From NCBI RefSeq assembly GCF_015207655.1, contig NZ_JADEWN010000039.1, forward strand, positions 1 to 52,648: DNA of 52,648 bases, read 5' to 3'. Shown here one piece after another: positions 1 to 8,638 of the stretch. The DNA is from Gloeocapsopsis crepidinum LEGE 06123 (GTDB taxonomy: Bacteria > Cyanobacteriota > Cyanobacteriia > Cyanobacteriales > Chroococcidiopsidaceae). How positions within the stretch are numbered: the stretch's first letter is position 1; every line of letters starts with the position of its first letter. The notes beneath the pieces are model-generated. The model did no database searches. It worked only from the letters and a program-made list of their open reading frames with translations, and was not told where the DNA came from. The translations under genes and the position numbers were made by a program.

Positions 1-71
1 CTGATTGAGGTGTCACCTTGTGTGTATGCCTTAACTATTTTTTCTCGCAAGTCGAGCGAGTACGGTTTCAT
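1..71 (-). CDS. IS630-family transposase, N-terminal fragment (runs off the window)
   Basis: Starting from ATG at 71 on the minus strand, the translation begins MKPYSLDLREKIVKAYTQG, the standard start of cyanobacterial IS630 transposases (N-terminal helix-turn-helix that binds the terminal repeat). Only about 23 codons are present, so the DDE catalytic domain cannot be assessed. An earlier ATG at 81 is in another frame and soon stops. The same start is found at the right end of the window. Confidence 0.8.
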   Translation of the reverse strand, partial: MKPYSLDLREKIVKAYTQGDTSI

Positions 72-127
72 TAGACTTCATTTGTGTACTCCTCTTACTG
101 TACCTCATAAACTTGCAATAGGCTGTA
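1..127 (-). mobile_element. 5' end of an IS630-family insertion sequence (left copy)
   Basis: Bases 1-127 are the exact reverse complement of 52522-52648. Reading leftwards, the element starts with CAGCCTATTGC just after a TA dinucleotide (126-127), the target expected for IS630/Tc1-type elements, and leads into a transposase start at 71. Identity between the two copies stops at that TA, which places the element boundary. The rest of the element lies outside the window. It is inserted into the C-terminal coding region of an AraC-type regulator. Confidence 0.85.
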
Positions 128-992
128 TGTTTCCTTGACGCAATAACCGTTCTGCCAATTCTATCCGTTTATCATTTAAGTAGCTGAATGCCGTTTTGCC
201 AAAGATTTCCCGAAATCCACGCCGTAAAGTACGCTCGCTCACCCCCACAAGTTGCGCTAATTCCAGCACTGATGGCGGATTCTCTAAACGAGAGAGTAAA
301 ATTTCCCTAGCGTAATGAATCTGGGCGATGGTTTCTGGCTTCAGTCGCGGCGATAGTTGTAATCCATCCTGAGCAGATAATATGGGAGCTAATTGCAACG
401 CTATTAGTTCCAACACTTTTGCCTGTAAATATATCCGCTTTGTTATTCCCTGAAAAGGACAGTTGATAATTTGCTGTGCTATCCCCTCAATAGCCGCAGT
501 AGTTTCGGGGTAGAGCAATGTTTGCCAGTCATTACCCTTTGCCAACAAACGCAACTGTGGAGGAATTTCTCCAGCTTCATCAGGGAAAAAAGTTGCCAGC
601 AAGTCAGGAGACATATGGATGTTAACACCCACATATCGAGATTTAGGGGATTCTGTAATCATTTGGCGTTGAACGCCACTACCAGAAATACACGTATATC
701 CTTCCCCTAACTGCCCTCCATATTCGTCTATGGCTTTGCCTGCAAGCAGAACACTAAATTGCAGTGGGTGACTCCATTCAGGGATTTTGACTAACATATC
801 ATCATGACATTCACAATTACAAATCGAAAGTCAAAGATTGGGATGCACCTCAATATGCCGTTCATAGCCTTTCCCCAAACGCTTGGGCATTTCATGAAAG
901 ATTTCAAATGGCTCTCGTTCCGATTGAAGATTATTGTGGTTAGCTTCTACCCACAGTTCCGTCAATTCTTTATCTGTAAGAGTAATTGTCAT
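126..992 (-). pseudogene. PchR-like AraC-family regulator, broken by a stop codon and an IS
   Basis: The N-terminal part (ATG at 992, starting MTITLTDKELTELWVEAN) runs to a TGA at 831-833. The same frame then continues without a gap through LSICNCECHDDMLVKIPEW and a typical PchR-like core. The first helix-turn-helix of the DNA-binding domain is present (VLELAQLVGVSERTLRRGF). The reading frame then enters the IS630 element at 126-127 and stops at 105, so the second helix-turn-helix is missing. The TGA sits where relatives often have an aromatic residue, so TGG to TGA is likely. Regulators of this type usually control siderophore and TonB-receptor genes under iron limitation. With two independent lesions, a working product is unlikely, although ATG at 797 could start a shorter protein. 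Confidence 0.8.
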
Positions 993-1015
993 AACTGGTA
1001 CACAGTTAAGATTAA

Positions 1016-1030
1016 TGATATCTATTCTCA
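1016..1030. promoter_or_regulatory. Candidate Fur box upstream of the broken pchR-like gene
   Basis: Read on the minus strand, TGAGAATAGATATCA fits the 7-1-7 Fur pattern TGATAATnATTATCA with three mismatches. It lies about 24 bases before the ATG at 992, within the likely promoter. Iron-repressed expression fits a PchR-like regulator. This is a match by eye and has not been scored against a matrix. Confidence 0.4.
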
Positions 1031-1116
1031 ATAATCTTACTGCAAGTGTTTCATACTAAAGTAAGTTTAGATGGTGCTAAATAAATTAGTGGGTAATAAA
1101 TAAACGTAACTAAAAG

Positions 1117-1252
1117 GTTGGTCATTGGTAACTGGTAACTGGTAAGTGGTCATTAAATAGCGATTAGCTATTGACTATTAGCTTTTTTTAGGATAGGTGC
1201 TAACAGAAGAAGTGCTAAGTGCTTTTCTATTCCCTATTACCCATTACCCAAC
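1117..1252. repeat. Short degenerate heptamer repeats (GGTAACT and CCCATTA types)
   Basis: Two repeat tracts lie downstream of raf1. At about 1117-1153 a GGTAACT-like unit recurs (TTGGTAACTGGTAACTGG), and at about 1230-1252 a CCTATTACCCATTACCC tract occurs. Such short tandem repeats are common between genes in cyanobacteria. The same GGTAATG unit recurs at 21729-21822. Confidence 0.6.
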
Positions 1253-1286
1253 AAATGTTGTGTGATATTTAATTATGTCCACCTAC

Positions 1287-2369
1287 TTACTCATCAATTT
1301 GCCACGAATCTTTTGTTAGTTCTTCATCGACAATTCGCTTAGGACGCAGTACGAGAACAACTCGACCGAGTAGTGGTGTCTCAGTAGCACTATCGAACCA
1401 CTGAAATTCTAATTGTCCTGATTGTTCAACAATAAAGTAGCTGTTCGCATCCCATTTGCGTTGGGAACGATCGACGAGAACCAAAACTTGTTCTTTGCTA
1501 GTATCAGTTTGATTTGGTAGGCGATCGCCTTTACACAAAATCGCGACAGGATCTTGTGTCCCTAAAACAACCTGCCATCCTGGTATTGGTACCCACGCTT
1601 GTTCTCCAGCAAACTTGACCATGCGAAACGGTTCAATTTCTTCGACTAAGGGAACTGCTTTAAAGTCATCTACCTTAAGAGGTATTTCACCAACAACAGG
1701 CACAAGGCGCGGTAATTCTTCTTCGGCTTCAAGACGATAGAACGGTAAACGAGGCGCAGGACGTTTAGAAGCAGCAGTAAAATCAACTAAAAGTTGCTCA
1801 ATTTGTTCTCTAGCAGTTGCAGTATGCGCAAATCTTAAGCCTTTGGCAATGAGACGCGATCGCTCTTGTAAATCGTTTTTTTGCCGCGCCAGTTTCCAAG
1901 ATTGATAGGCAACAGCATCACCAGGATGATCGGTAAACCCTGCGGGTAATGTCCGAAATCGTGAAAATTCTTTAACGGCTTTAGCAACTTCTTTGGCTTC
2001 ATCTGCATCCAGTCGGTGTAATAAAATTAACTCAGCAGCAGCAGCACGTTCAGCTTGAGTTAATAAGCGAAGTTCATATAACACATCACTACCCCGCTGG
2101 GCATAATGCGATCGCACTTCGGGTGGGGCTTCAGCCTTCTCGATTGAATCATACACTTGCGCGCCCACAATCACTTGATTTTGTTGTACTGGCTCAAATC
2201 CAGTCGCTTCAAAAATTGCTTGGGAATTATAACCAGACTTTTGTAATTTGGCACAAGCTTTGCCCCATTCTACCCAATTGCCCTGCTTTTGCCGCAGCGA
2301 TCGCAACAATTCCTCAAGCACTTCTTGGGATTCACCACCATTAGCAGGATTCGCCGGTAATTCAGTCAT
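1287..2369 (-). CDS. raf1: Rubisco accumulation factor 1 (Raf1)
   Basis: Raf1 is an assembly chaperone for form I Rubisco. It acts after chaperonin folding, clamps RbcL dimers and brings them together into the L8 core in the cytoplasm. The 360-residue protein has the family layout: an N-terminal helical helix-turn-helix-like part (WVEWGKACAKLQKSGYNSQA, about residues 32-51), a long helical middle (about 60-200), a linker, and a C-terminal beta domain (about 220-355) used for dimerisation, with the conserved stretch VPIPGWQVVLGTQDPVAIL. The length is normal for cyanobacteria. It is divergent from menG, sharing the 2370-2496 intergenic region. No Rubisco genes are in the window. Confidence 0.93.
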   Translation of the reverse strand: MTELPANPANGGESQEVLEELLRSLRQKQGNWVEWGKACAKLQKSGYNSQAIFEATGFEPVQQNQVIVGAQVYDSIEKAEAPPEVRSHYAQRGSDVLYELRLLTQAERAAAAELILLHRLDADEAKEVAKAVKEFSRFRTLPAGFTDHPGDAVAYQSWKLARQKNDLQERSRLIAKGLRFAHTATAREQIEQLLVDFTAASKRPAPRLPFYRLEAEEELPRLVPVVGEIPLKVDDFKAVPLVEEIEPFRMVKFAGEQAWVPIPGWQVVLGTQDPVAILCKGDRLPNQTDTSKEQVLVLVDRSQRKWDANSYFIVEQSGQLEFQWFDSATETPLLGRVVLVLRPKRIVDEELTKDSWQIDE

Positions 2370-2461
2370 AATCTCAGCTCGTTAAGCACAAATTCTATTT
2401 TAATGTGAAGAGTGAAAGGGAGCTTCTTATGTAAGTATGCAGAGGTATAAATATAAAACTG

Positions 2462-2494
2462 TTTGTATTCTCACCCCTCACCCCTCACCCCTCT
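2462..2494. repeat. CACCCCT heptamer repeat in the menG leader
   Basis: Three to four tandem copies of CACCCCT occupy bases about 2471-2493, ending only three bases before the menG ATG. This is where a ribosome-binding site would lie, and no Shine-Dalgarno-like purine run is visible. The repeat is a typical cyanobacterial short tandem repeat. Copy-number change here would alter the leader. Confidence 0.7.
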
Positions 2495-2496
2495 TT

Positions 2497-3192
2497 ATGA
2501 CTTCAACTGAAATCCGTAACATTTTCGACCGCATTGCTCCAGTTTATGACCAAATGAATGATTGGCTGAGTTTAGGTCAACATCGCATTTGGAAGCAAAT
2601 GACTGTGAAATGGAGTTGTGCAAAAACGGGAGATAAGTGTCTTGATTTATGTTGTGGTAGTGGTGATTTGGCATTACGGCTAAGTCGTGTGGTGGGAACT
2701 ACAGGTGAAGTGTATGGCGTCGATTTTTCACCGCAGTTACTGGCGATCGCGCAACAACGTTCTCAGCAACAATATCCTTCCTCGTCAATTACCTGGATTG
2801 AAGCTGATGTTTTAGAATTACCTTTTGCAGATAATTCCTTTGATGCGGCGACAATGGGCTACGGATTGCGTAATGTTGTAGACATTCCCCATTGCTTTCA
2901 AGAATTACACCGCGTCCTCAAACCCCGCACAACAGCTGCTATTCTCGACTTTCATCGCCCTAGCAATTCACAAGTCCGTGCCTTTCAGCAGTGGTATCTC
3001 GACACATTAGTTGTCCCGCTAGCACGTCAACTTGGCTTAACAGAAGAATATGCTTATATCAGTCCCAGTTTAGAACGATTTCCCACAGGTCAAGAACAAA
3101 TCAAATTAGCACAACAAGTAGGCTTTACTGAAGTGACACACTACCCCATCGCTAACGGTATGATGGGAGTATTAACGATAAAAAAATCATAA
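2497..3192 (+). CDS. menG: Demethyl-naphthoquinone/UbiE-type C-methyltransferase (MenG)
   Basis: This SAM-dependent methyltransferase catalyses the last C-methylation of phylloquinone/menaquinone side-chain-bearing rings; in cyanobacteria it serves the 2-phytyl-1,4-naphthoquinone step for photosystem I. The 231-residue product has the UbiE signature YDQMNDWLSLGQHRIWK (17-33), SAM motif I LDLCCGSGDLAL (49-60) and the motif ATMGYGLRNV. The ATG at 2497 was chosen because family proteins start just before the conserved IFDRIAPVYD; the frame is open back to 2437, but that stretch is repeat-encoded. It is followed 33 bases later by a DUF445 gene, probably in one operon. UbiE enzymes can also act in ubiquinone synthesis, which cyanobacteria lack. 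Confidence 0.92.
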   Translation: MTSTEIRNIFDRIAPVYDQMNDWLSLGQHRIWKQMTVKWSCAKTGDKCLDLCCGSGDLALRLSRVVGTTGEVYGVDFSPQLLAIAQQRSQQQYPSSSITWIEADVLELPFADNSFDAATMGYGLRNVVDIPHCFQELHRVLKPRTTAAILDFHRPSNSQVRAFQQWYLDTLVVPLARQLGLTEEYAYISPSLERFPTGQEQIKLAQQVGFTEVTHYPIANGMMGVLTIKKS

Positions 3193-3225
3193 TGCAAGCA
3201 GCATTATTCTTATTGGTTCGCATCC

Positions 3226-4461
3226 TTGGACTGGTCTAACATTTGGTTTTACGCAGCGCCTCCTGTACTTGGAGCAGTTATTGGCTATTTTACTAATGAC
3301 ATAGCCATCAAGATGCTCTTTCGTCCTTATCGAACTCTGTATATTGGTGGAAAACGCTTACCTTTTACTCCTGGTTTAATTCCCCGCAACCAAGAACGCT
3401 TAGCAAAGCGGGTTTCTGACACAATCATGGGGTCATTGCTAACGCCAGAAGAGTTGCAGAACTTAGCACGACGCTTACTGCAACCTGAACGCGTACAAGC
3501 TGGTATTTTATGGTTACTACGATTAGCTTTAGACCAAATTCGCTTAGATAAAGAGCAGAAAACTGCAAAAATTACCGCAAATATTCTCAAAGATTTACTC
3601 GGTCAATCTTTACCACGTTTACTCAAAGTTTTAGCGCGGCGCGAAGATTTTTTAGAAGCACAAACAAATCAAATTTTCGATCAAGTAATACTTGAGTTTC
3701 AACTGAGTGACGAACAAGCAACTAAACTTGCAGATTGGCTACTACAAGTTGTTTTACCACCGGATGTCATTCGGCAACTTTTAGTTGACTTTCTTACCGA
3801 TCGCACAATTCAAACAATCGATGAAGGTTTCAGGGAAAAAGCTAGCGGAACTTACTGGGTAGTTGCTAATTTATTTGGGTTACGCAATACCTTAACTCGC
3901 CTGAGAACCTACTGTTTAGATGAAAGAGAATCCGCCAACGATCGCATCCAAGAATTGATTCGCTCATTAGACGTTCGTACCCGTCTTAAAACTTGGTTGC
4001 AAAACTTGTCTTTACAAAACTTACCTGTTTCTACAGTACGTCAATTACGTAAGACAATCCGCGACACAATTCGCAGTTATTTACAAACCCGTGGCGGTGA
4101 AGTTCTCCAAGGATTAAGTGATTCGTTAGATTGGGAAAACATTGCGAGTTTACTTTTAAACCGTCTGCGCAATTCAGCAGTAGTTAATACTTCGTTGGAT
4201 GTTGTCAGTAAAGAACTTGCCTTAATTTTAGAACGTTACTTAGAACGCGACTTAGAAAATATTGTGGCGCAGGCAATTCCTATCTTGTCAATCGATCAAG
4301 TGATTGTCGATCGTGTCAAATCGACGTCTGCGGCGGATTTGGAAACTGCAGTTGAAGGAATTGTTAAAAATGAACTACAAGCAATTGTTAATTTAGGTGG
4401 AGTTTTAGGATTTGTAGTTGGTTCGCTACAAACCCTATTTCTAGTACTCCGTAATTTTTAG
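3226..4461 (+). CDS. DUF445 family membrane protein
   Basis: The 411-residue protein belongs to the DUF445 (YheB-like) family of unknown molecular function. A hydrophobic N-terminal segment ([20 protein letters not shown], about 8-27) carries the conserved G-Y-x-T-N-x-x-A-I-K-M motif, followed by the family's [12 protein letters not shown] motif. The middle 300 residues are mostly amphipathic helices. A second hydrophobic segment lies at the C-terminus ([19 protein letters not shown]). The start is TTG at 3226, which places the first membrane segment normally; no ATG fits. It probably shares a transcript with menG and ends only three bases before the convergent hflX. Confidence 0.88.
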   Translation: MDWSNIWFYAAPPVLGAVIGYFTNDIAIKMLFRPYRTLYIGGKRLPFTPGLIPRNQERLAKRVSDTIMGSLLTPEELQNLARRLLQPERVQAGILWLLRLALDQIRLDKEQKTAKITANILKDLLGQSLPRLLKVLARREDFLEAQTNQIFDQVILEFQLSDEQATKLADWLLQVVLPPDVIRQLLVDFLTDRTIQTIDEGFREKASGTYWVVANLFGLRNTLTRLRTYCLDERESANDRIQELIRSLDVRTRLKTWLQNLSLQNLPVSTVRQLRKTIRDTIRSYLQTRGGEVLQGLSDSLDWENIASLLLNRLRNSAVVNTSLDVVSKELALILERYLERDLENIVAQAIPILSIDQVIVDRVKSTSAADLETAVEGIVKNELQAIVNLGGVLGFVVGSLQTLFLVLRNF

Positions 4462-4464
4462 TCT

Positions 4465-6180
4465 TTAGCTAGGCGCAACAGCATAACGCACAAGTTGTCC
4501 GAGGCGTTGGCGGAGAGTTTCTAAGCCTATGCGATCGCTTGCAGAAATATAAACCGCTTGGGGAAACTCTTCTTGCGCGACTGCTAAGGTGTCACTATCA
4601 ACACAATCAACTTTATTCAAAGCAATCAGCATTGGACCTGGAGTGATTGGCATTTCTGACAAAATACTCATCACTGAACGAATTTGACTTTGCCATGCTG
4701 GATGAGAAAGATCCACGACATGAAGTAACGCATCTGCTTCGGTAACTTCTTCTAATGTGGCGCGAAAAGCATCCATTAGTGACGCGGGAAGTTCGTGAAT
4801 AAAACCTACCGTGTCTGTCAAAACAATTGCTTGCGGTTCTCCACTCACACTAGGAATGACCAAACGGCGAGTTGTCGGGTCAAGTGTCGCAAATAACTGA
4901 TCTGCTGTGTAAACTTCTGCATTCGTGAGTGCATTGAGTAGTGTAGACTTACCCGCATTGGTATAGCCGACGATCGCCACCGAAGGAACTTCTCGATGTT
5001 GGCGTTGTTGTCGCAGACGAGAACGATGTGCTTGTAGCTGATTGACTTCTTCTTGTAATCTAGCAATCCGTCTGGCGATCGCGCGGCGTTCTGTTTCTAA
5101 TTTTGTTTCACCAGGACCGCGAGTTCCAATCCCACCACCGAGTCGAGACATTGCTTGACCCCGCCCTGTCAGTCGCGGCAGCATATACTCAAGTTGAGCA
5201 AGTTCAACTTGTAATTTACCCGCACGAGTGCGAGCGCGTTGTGCAAAAATATCTAGAATCACCTCGGTACGGTCAACAACTCGAATCCCGATTTGTGTTT
5301 CTAAATTACGCACTTGCGCTGGTGATAAATCACGGTCAAAGACGATCAGATTTGCTCCCAAAGTTTGGGCTGTTAAAGCAATTTCTTGTACTTTTCCTTC
5401 GCCGACTGCGGTTTGGGGATGCGGACGCGATCGCTTTTGGCGAAATGTTTGTAACACTTCTCCACCAGCAGTATCAACTAATCGTGCTAATTCATCTAGC
5501 GTGTCTTGAAATGCTTGTGGCGTGATATTATCAGTTTGAACTCCTACAATCAACACGCGATCGCGATCTGTATCTACCTGTGTCGCAACATATTCCCGCT
5601 GAAATTCAGCTTCGAGTCCTTCTACTAGATCGAGAAAATCTTGATTGCTGAGAATATCTAAACTCAGGGGTTGCGATACACTCCAACTCGCTAGTGGTGC
5701 GTCAGCCTCTGTTGTTTCAACACTAGGTACTAAATGCGCTAGATAAGTTTCTTTAACATAACCTGTAGCGCCCCCACCACGACGTTGAAATCCTGAACCA
5801 GTGATATTGAGTATCGCTAGGACATCTAGTCTTTGCAGTGCCATCGCTGTTAACGCGGCTTCGCTGGGTGGTTCCGGCTTGAGTTGCGTTGCGATACAAC
5901 GAATTCCACTGAGACGTTCAGCACCATAGCGCGGTAGTTCTAGGGGAGGAATTTGAGTTTGACGTGGTGTTCCTACGCCTACGCGAATCACCTGTCCTCG
6001 ACGATTAACATAGGCGCACACAGGTTGATTAATCTCGGTGCTGATTGCTGCTAACCGCTGGGCAAATTCGGGCGTAGTCGGGCGATCGCCTGGTAAGCGT
6101 TGTTGATACAGCCGTTGTAGTTGCTTAATCTGGCTGGATTTTAAACCTTGAAGATTACCGTAAATAGTCTCGATAGGCAC
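4465..6180 (-). CDS. hflX: Ribosome-associated GTPase HflX
   Basis: HflX binds the 50S subunit and can split stalled or stressed ribosomes using GTP. The 571-residue protein has the HflX N-terminal domain (about 205-360, with GPGETKLETERR), a basic coiled-coil linker (about 361-398) and a G domain with G1 GYTNAGKST (405-413), G3 DTVGF and G4 NKVD. About 200 extra residues precede the part equivalent to E. coli HflX. This extended form is common in cyanobacteria and the extension's role is unknown to me. The ATG at 6180 is well placed. The gene converges on the DUF445 gene with three bases between the stops, and no separate terminator is visible. Confidence 0.93.
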   Translation of the reverse strand: MPIETIYGNLQGLKSSQIKQLQRLYQQRLPGDRPTTPEFAQRLAAISTEINQPVCAYVNRRGQVIRVGVGTPRQTQIPPLELPRYGAERLSGIRCIATQLKPEPPSEAALTAMALQRLDVLAILNITGSGFQRRGGGATGYVKETYLAHLVPSVETTEADAPLASWSVSQPLSLDILSNQDFLDLVEGLEAEFQREYVATQVDTDRDRVLIVGVQTDNITPQAFQDTLDELARLVDTAGGEVLQTFRQKRSRPHPQTAVGEGKVQEIALTAQTLGANLIVFDRDLSPAQVRNLETQIGIRVVDRTEVILDIFAQRARTRAGKLQVELAQLEYMLPRLTGRGQAMSRLGGGIGTRGPGETKLETERRAIARRIARLQEEVNQLQAHRSRLRQQRQHREVPSVAIVGYTNAGKSTLLNALTNAEVYTADQLFATLDPTTRRLVIPSVSGEPQAIVLTDTVGFIHELPASLMDAFRATLEEVTEADALLHVVDLSHPAWQSQIRSVMSILSEMPITPGPMLIALNKVDCVDSDTLAVAQEEFPQAVYISASDRIGLETLRQRLGQLVRYAVAPS

Positions 6181-6506
6181 CTTCGACCAATATTTGGTCT
6201 TCTGAATTCACTACGTCTATTTTATCGCGCTGTTTTCATGTTGTTTGACTCAAGTTAGTAACAATACTTGAAGGTTGGTTAGAAATAATTCATATCGACA
6301 TTGCTTTTACGAGCAATATAGACTATACAAGTGAAACGCACTACATGACGCACAAATAATACTGGGCTAGGGTAATAACCTGCGTGTCAGCATAGTACTT
6401 AAGTGGCAACAGTTACTACTACTCAGAATTGGGTCGATAATCAGCTTTCACTTCATTGATTAGTTTGTCTTAGAGACTAAAACAAACTCTAACGGTGTAT
6501 AGAACT
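6181..6506. other. Intergenic region between hflX and a DUF29-like gene
   Basis: About 325 bases lie between the hflX start and the ATG at 6507. No RNA gene or convincing small ORF was found. A motif near 6331 (AAGTGAAACGCACTAC) reappears in similar form near 7055 (GATGAAACGCACTTA), in the next intergenic region. The region probably holds the promoters of both flanking genes. Confidence 0.5.
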
Positions 6507-6932
6507 ATGGAAGAGTTATTAGAACGTAAGAATTTAATTTTGAAGGGTGAAAGTGCAGCAGCTTTACTACTGGTAGAAGAACTTGAAGAAATGAGTCGCG
6601 ATGACAAAATTAATCATATTCGTTCTCATGCCAAAGTTTTGTTACATCACTTGATCAAAAAGCAAGCCGAAAACCGTTACACAAAACCGTGGGAAGTGTC
6701 AATTCGTAACAGCGTGCGGGAGATTCAGGGAAAGAACAAACGCCGCAAGTTAGGAGGTTATTATTTAACTAAAGATGAGTTGCAATCTATTCTACGCAAC
6801 GCACTAGATAGTGCAATTGACACGGCATCACTTGAAGTTAGTCAAGGAAAATCTGAGCCAGAAGAATTAGCAGCCTTAATTGACTCGTCGAAGCTTTTAA
6901 ATAATGCTTTATTACTAATAGTTGAAGATTAA
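6507..6932 (+). CDS. DUF29-like protein, full-length paralogue
   Basis: The protein of about 141 residues resembles the DUF29 family that is abundant in cyanobacteria; function unknown. It opens MEELLERKNLILKGESAAAL and has the helical LVEELEEMSRDDK segment, then the DUF29 core (LLHHLIKKQAEN followed by WEVSIRNSVREIQ), then a C-terminal helical part (YYLTKDELQSILRNALD). The ATG at 6507 was chosen over GTG at 6495 because the paralogue at 14714 starts at the same residue. The gene appears to be alone on its transcript. A shorter paralogue is 7.8 kb downstream. Confidence 0.8.
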   Translation: MEELLERKNLILKGESAAALLLVEELEEMSRDDKINHIRSHAKVLLHHLIKKQAENRYTKPWEVSIRNSVREIQGKNKRRKLGGYYLTKDELQSILRNALDSAIDTASLEVSQGKSEPEELAALIDSSKLLNNALLLIVED

Positions 6933-7216
6933 TATCAAACGCTTGACTTTGAGTAGCTAAGTCAATCTGTATAAAACCACAAAGTAAAAACTATTCTGGT
7001 TGCTACACGCAAATATTTCTGCCACAGTATAAGCCTTTTTGGATAGACTGATTACAGATGAAACGCACTTATGTCCAAACATTGGGCAAAATTACTAGTT
7101 GTCTGCATCCACTGATTGCGTCCTGTTAGGCAACTTTAAATTATCGGTGAAATGTTGATTAATTGGTGATGGTACCAACACCTTGTTTTCTCTAGTTCTT
7201 TCTGTTAGTCTTAAAC

Positions 7217-7230
7217 AGACTGATCGGTCT
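7217..7230. promoter_or_regulatory. TetR operator before the tetR-like gene
   Basis: AGACTGATCGGTCT is a near-perfect inverted repeat ending 10 bases before the ATG at 7240. A very similar site lies before the downstream GST gene (7858-7871). Its position next to the start suggests autorepression. The bases AGAC and GTCT flanking GATC are the symmetric half-sites. Confidence 0.7.
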
Positions 7231-7239
7231 TTAATTTAA

Positions 7240-7839
7240 ATGTCAAAAGCTCAACAAACCAAAACACGTATTATCGAGCAAGCAGCGGCTCTATTTAACC
7301 AGCAAGGGTATGCAGGGTCTTCGATGTCAGACATAATGCGTGTTACAGGCTTACAAAAAGGAGGTATTTATAATCACTTCCGTAGCAAAGATGAGCTAGC
7401 TCTAGAAGCATTTGACTTCGCAGCCAGTCGCGTACAACAGAAATTTACGGGTGCTTTGAAAGGAAAACGTCATGCAGTGGATCGTTTAATTGCAATTCTT
7501 AGTGTTTATGAGCATATGTTGGACGATCCACCCGTCCAAGGAGGTTGTCCAATCCTCAATACAGCGGTAGAGAGTGATGATGCTCATCCAGCTTTACGCG
7601 AACGGGCGCAACATGCCATGGATGCGTGGCGTGGTTTGATTCATCGCATTGTCGATAAAGGTGTTATGCGTGGTGAATTGCGTGCAGATGTCAATTCTGA
7701 TACTGTTGCTACAATTTTGATTGCAACCATTGAGGGAGGGGTAATGCTCAGCAAGTTGTATGGCGATGCTTCTTATTTGGAGCGTGCCCTAAACCATCTT
7801 AAAACTTATATTCAAAACCAACTAGCAGCACACATCTAA
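7240..7839 (+). CDS. TetR/AcrR-family repressor
   Basis: The 199-residue regulator has an N-terminal TetR helix-turn-helix (about 10-56, with SMSDIMRVTGLQKGGIYNHF) and a C-terminal ligand domain including GGCPILNTAVESDD, found in the NemR/YcdC-like subgroup that senses electrophiles or small toxic compounds. Inverted repeats centred on GATC precede both this gene and the adjacent glutathione S-transferase gene, so it likely represses itself and the GST until an inducer binds. The inducer cannot be read from sequence. The cysteine in GGCP is a candidate redox- or electrophile-sensing residue, by inference only. Confidence 0.88.
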   Translation: MSKAQQTKTRIIEQAAALFNQQGYAGSSMSDIMRVTGLQKGGIYNHFRSKDELALEAFDFAASRVQQKFTGALKGKRHAVDRLIAILSVYEHMLDDPPVQGGCPILNTAVESDDAHPALRERAQHAMDAWRGLIHRIVDKGVMRGELRADVNSDTVATILIATIEGGVMLSKLYGDASYLERALNHLKTYIQNQLAAHI

Positions 7840-7857
7840 ATTTTTTTGCCCTAAAAC

Positions 7858-7871
7858 AAACCGATCGGTCT
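7858..7871. promoter_or_regulatory. TetR operator before the GST gene
   Basis: AAACCGATCGGTCT contains the perfect palindrome ACCGATCGGT and shares GATCGGTCTTT with the site at 7217-7230. It lies 32 bases before the GST ATG and 18 bases after the tetR-like stop, so the GST probably has its own repressed promoter. Confidence 0.7.
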
Positions 7872-7903
7872 TTTTATTGTTCTCATTGTGAGAAGTAGTT
7901 CCT

Positions 7904-8587
7904 ATGCTCAAGCTTTACTATGCCCGTCCTTCTGCTTATGCTCGTCCTGTATGGTTGGCTCTACTGGAAAAACAGCTTTCTTTTGAATTAATCCCAGTTG
8001 ATTTAAGCGGCGAACAATTTGAACCCGAATTTCTTGCCTTAAATCCTTTTAGCCATGTCCCAGTTTTAGTCGATGGTGATTTTCGCGTGATTGAATCGTT
8101 AGCAATTCTAGATTATCTAGAAGCGCGGTATCCTGAGCGATCGCTGCTTCCGACTGATGCAATGGTTTTAGCAAAGGTTCGGATGGTGCAAATGGTTACG
8201 CTCAATGAATTGCTACCTGCGGTGTTTAGATTACTCGTTCGCGATGAGAACTCAGTAGAGTTGGAGTATGCTCAGCTACGGGCAATTAATACATTGAATT
8301 ATTTTGAAGCTTTATTGGAGGACTCCCCTTACTTTGCTGGCGAACAGCTGACACTAGCAGAAATTGTCGCTGGAACACTCGTTCATAGAATGCCTGATCT
8401 AGGAATTGCTTTGACCAAATACTCTAAATTGAATCGTTGGTCTGATCGTTTATTAGCTCGACCTACTTGGCAACAGATTGCATTGAGTTCAGAAGAATGG
8501 AGTAGCTTCAAACGTCGGATGCGAGTGATACCAAAAATTTGGCAGCGCCGTCGCCATCAACGGATAAACGCGCTGTCTCAGCAGTAG
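7904..8587 (+). CDS. Glutathione S-transferase family protein
   Basis: The 227-residue cytosolic protein has a thioredoxin-fold N-terminal domain (1-78), with LNPFSHVPVLVDGDF carrying the cis-proline and VIESLAILDYLEARYP carrying the glutathione-contact E-S pair. An all-helical C-terminal domain follows (about 88-205), with FAGEQLTLAEI. It may conjugate glutathione to electrophiles or reduce peroxides; the substrate is not predictable. The last 20 residues are basic and unusual for the family. It is adjacent to a TetR repressor with matching operators, which supports a detoxification role. Confidence 0.87.
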   Translation: MLKLYYARPSAYARPVWLALLEKQLSFELIPVDLSGEQFEPEFLALNPFSHVPVLVDGDFRVIESLAILDYLEARYPERSLLPTDAMVLAKVRMVQMVTLNELLPAVFRLLVRDENSVELEYAQLRAINTLNYFEALLEDSPYFAGEQLTLAEIVAGTLVHRMPDLGIALTKYSKLNRWSDRLLARPTWQQIALSSEEWSSFKRRMRVIPKIWQRRRHQRINALSQQ

Positions 8588-8638
8588 ATGCAATAGAAGT
8601 GCCAGCAGTCCTACAAGTCGATCGAGCAAGCAGAAGAA

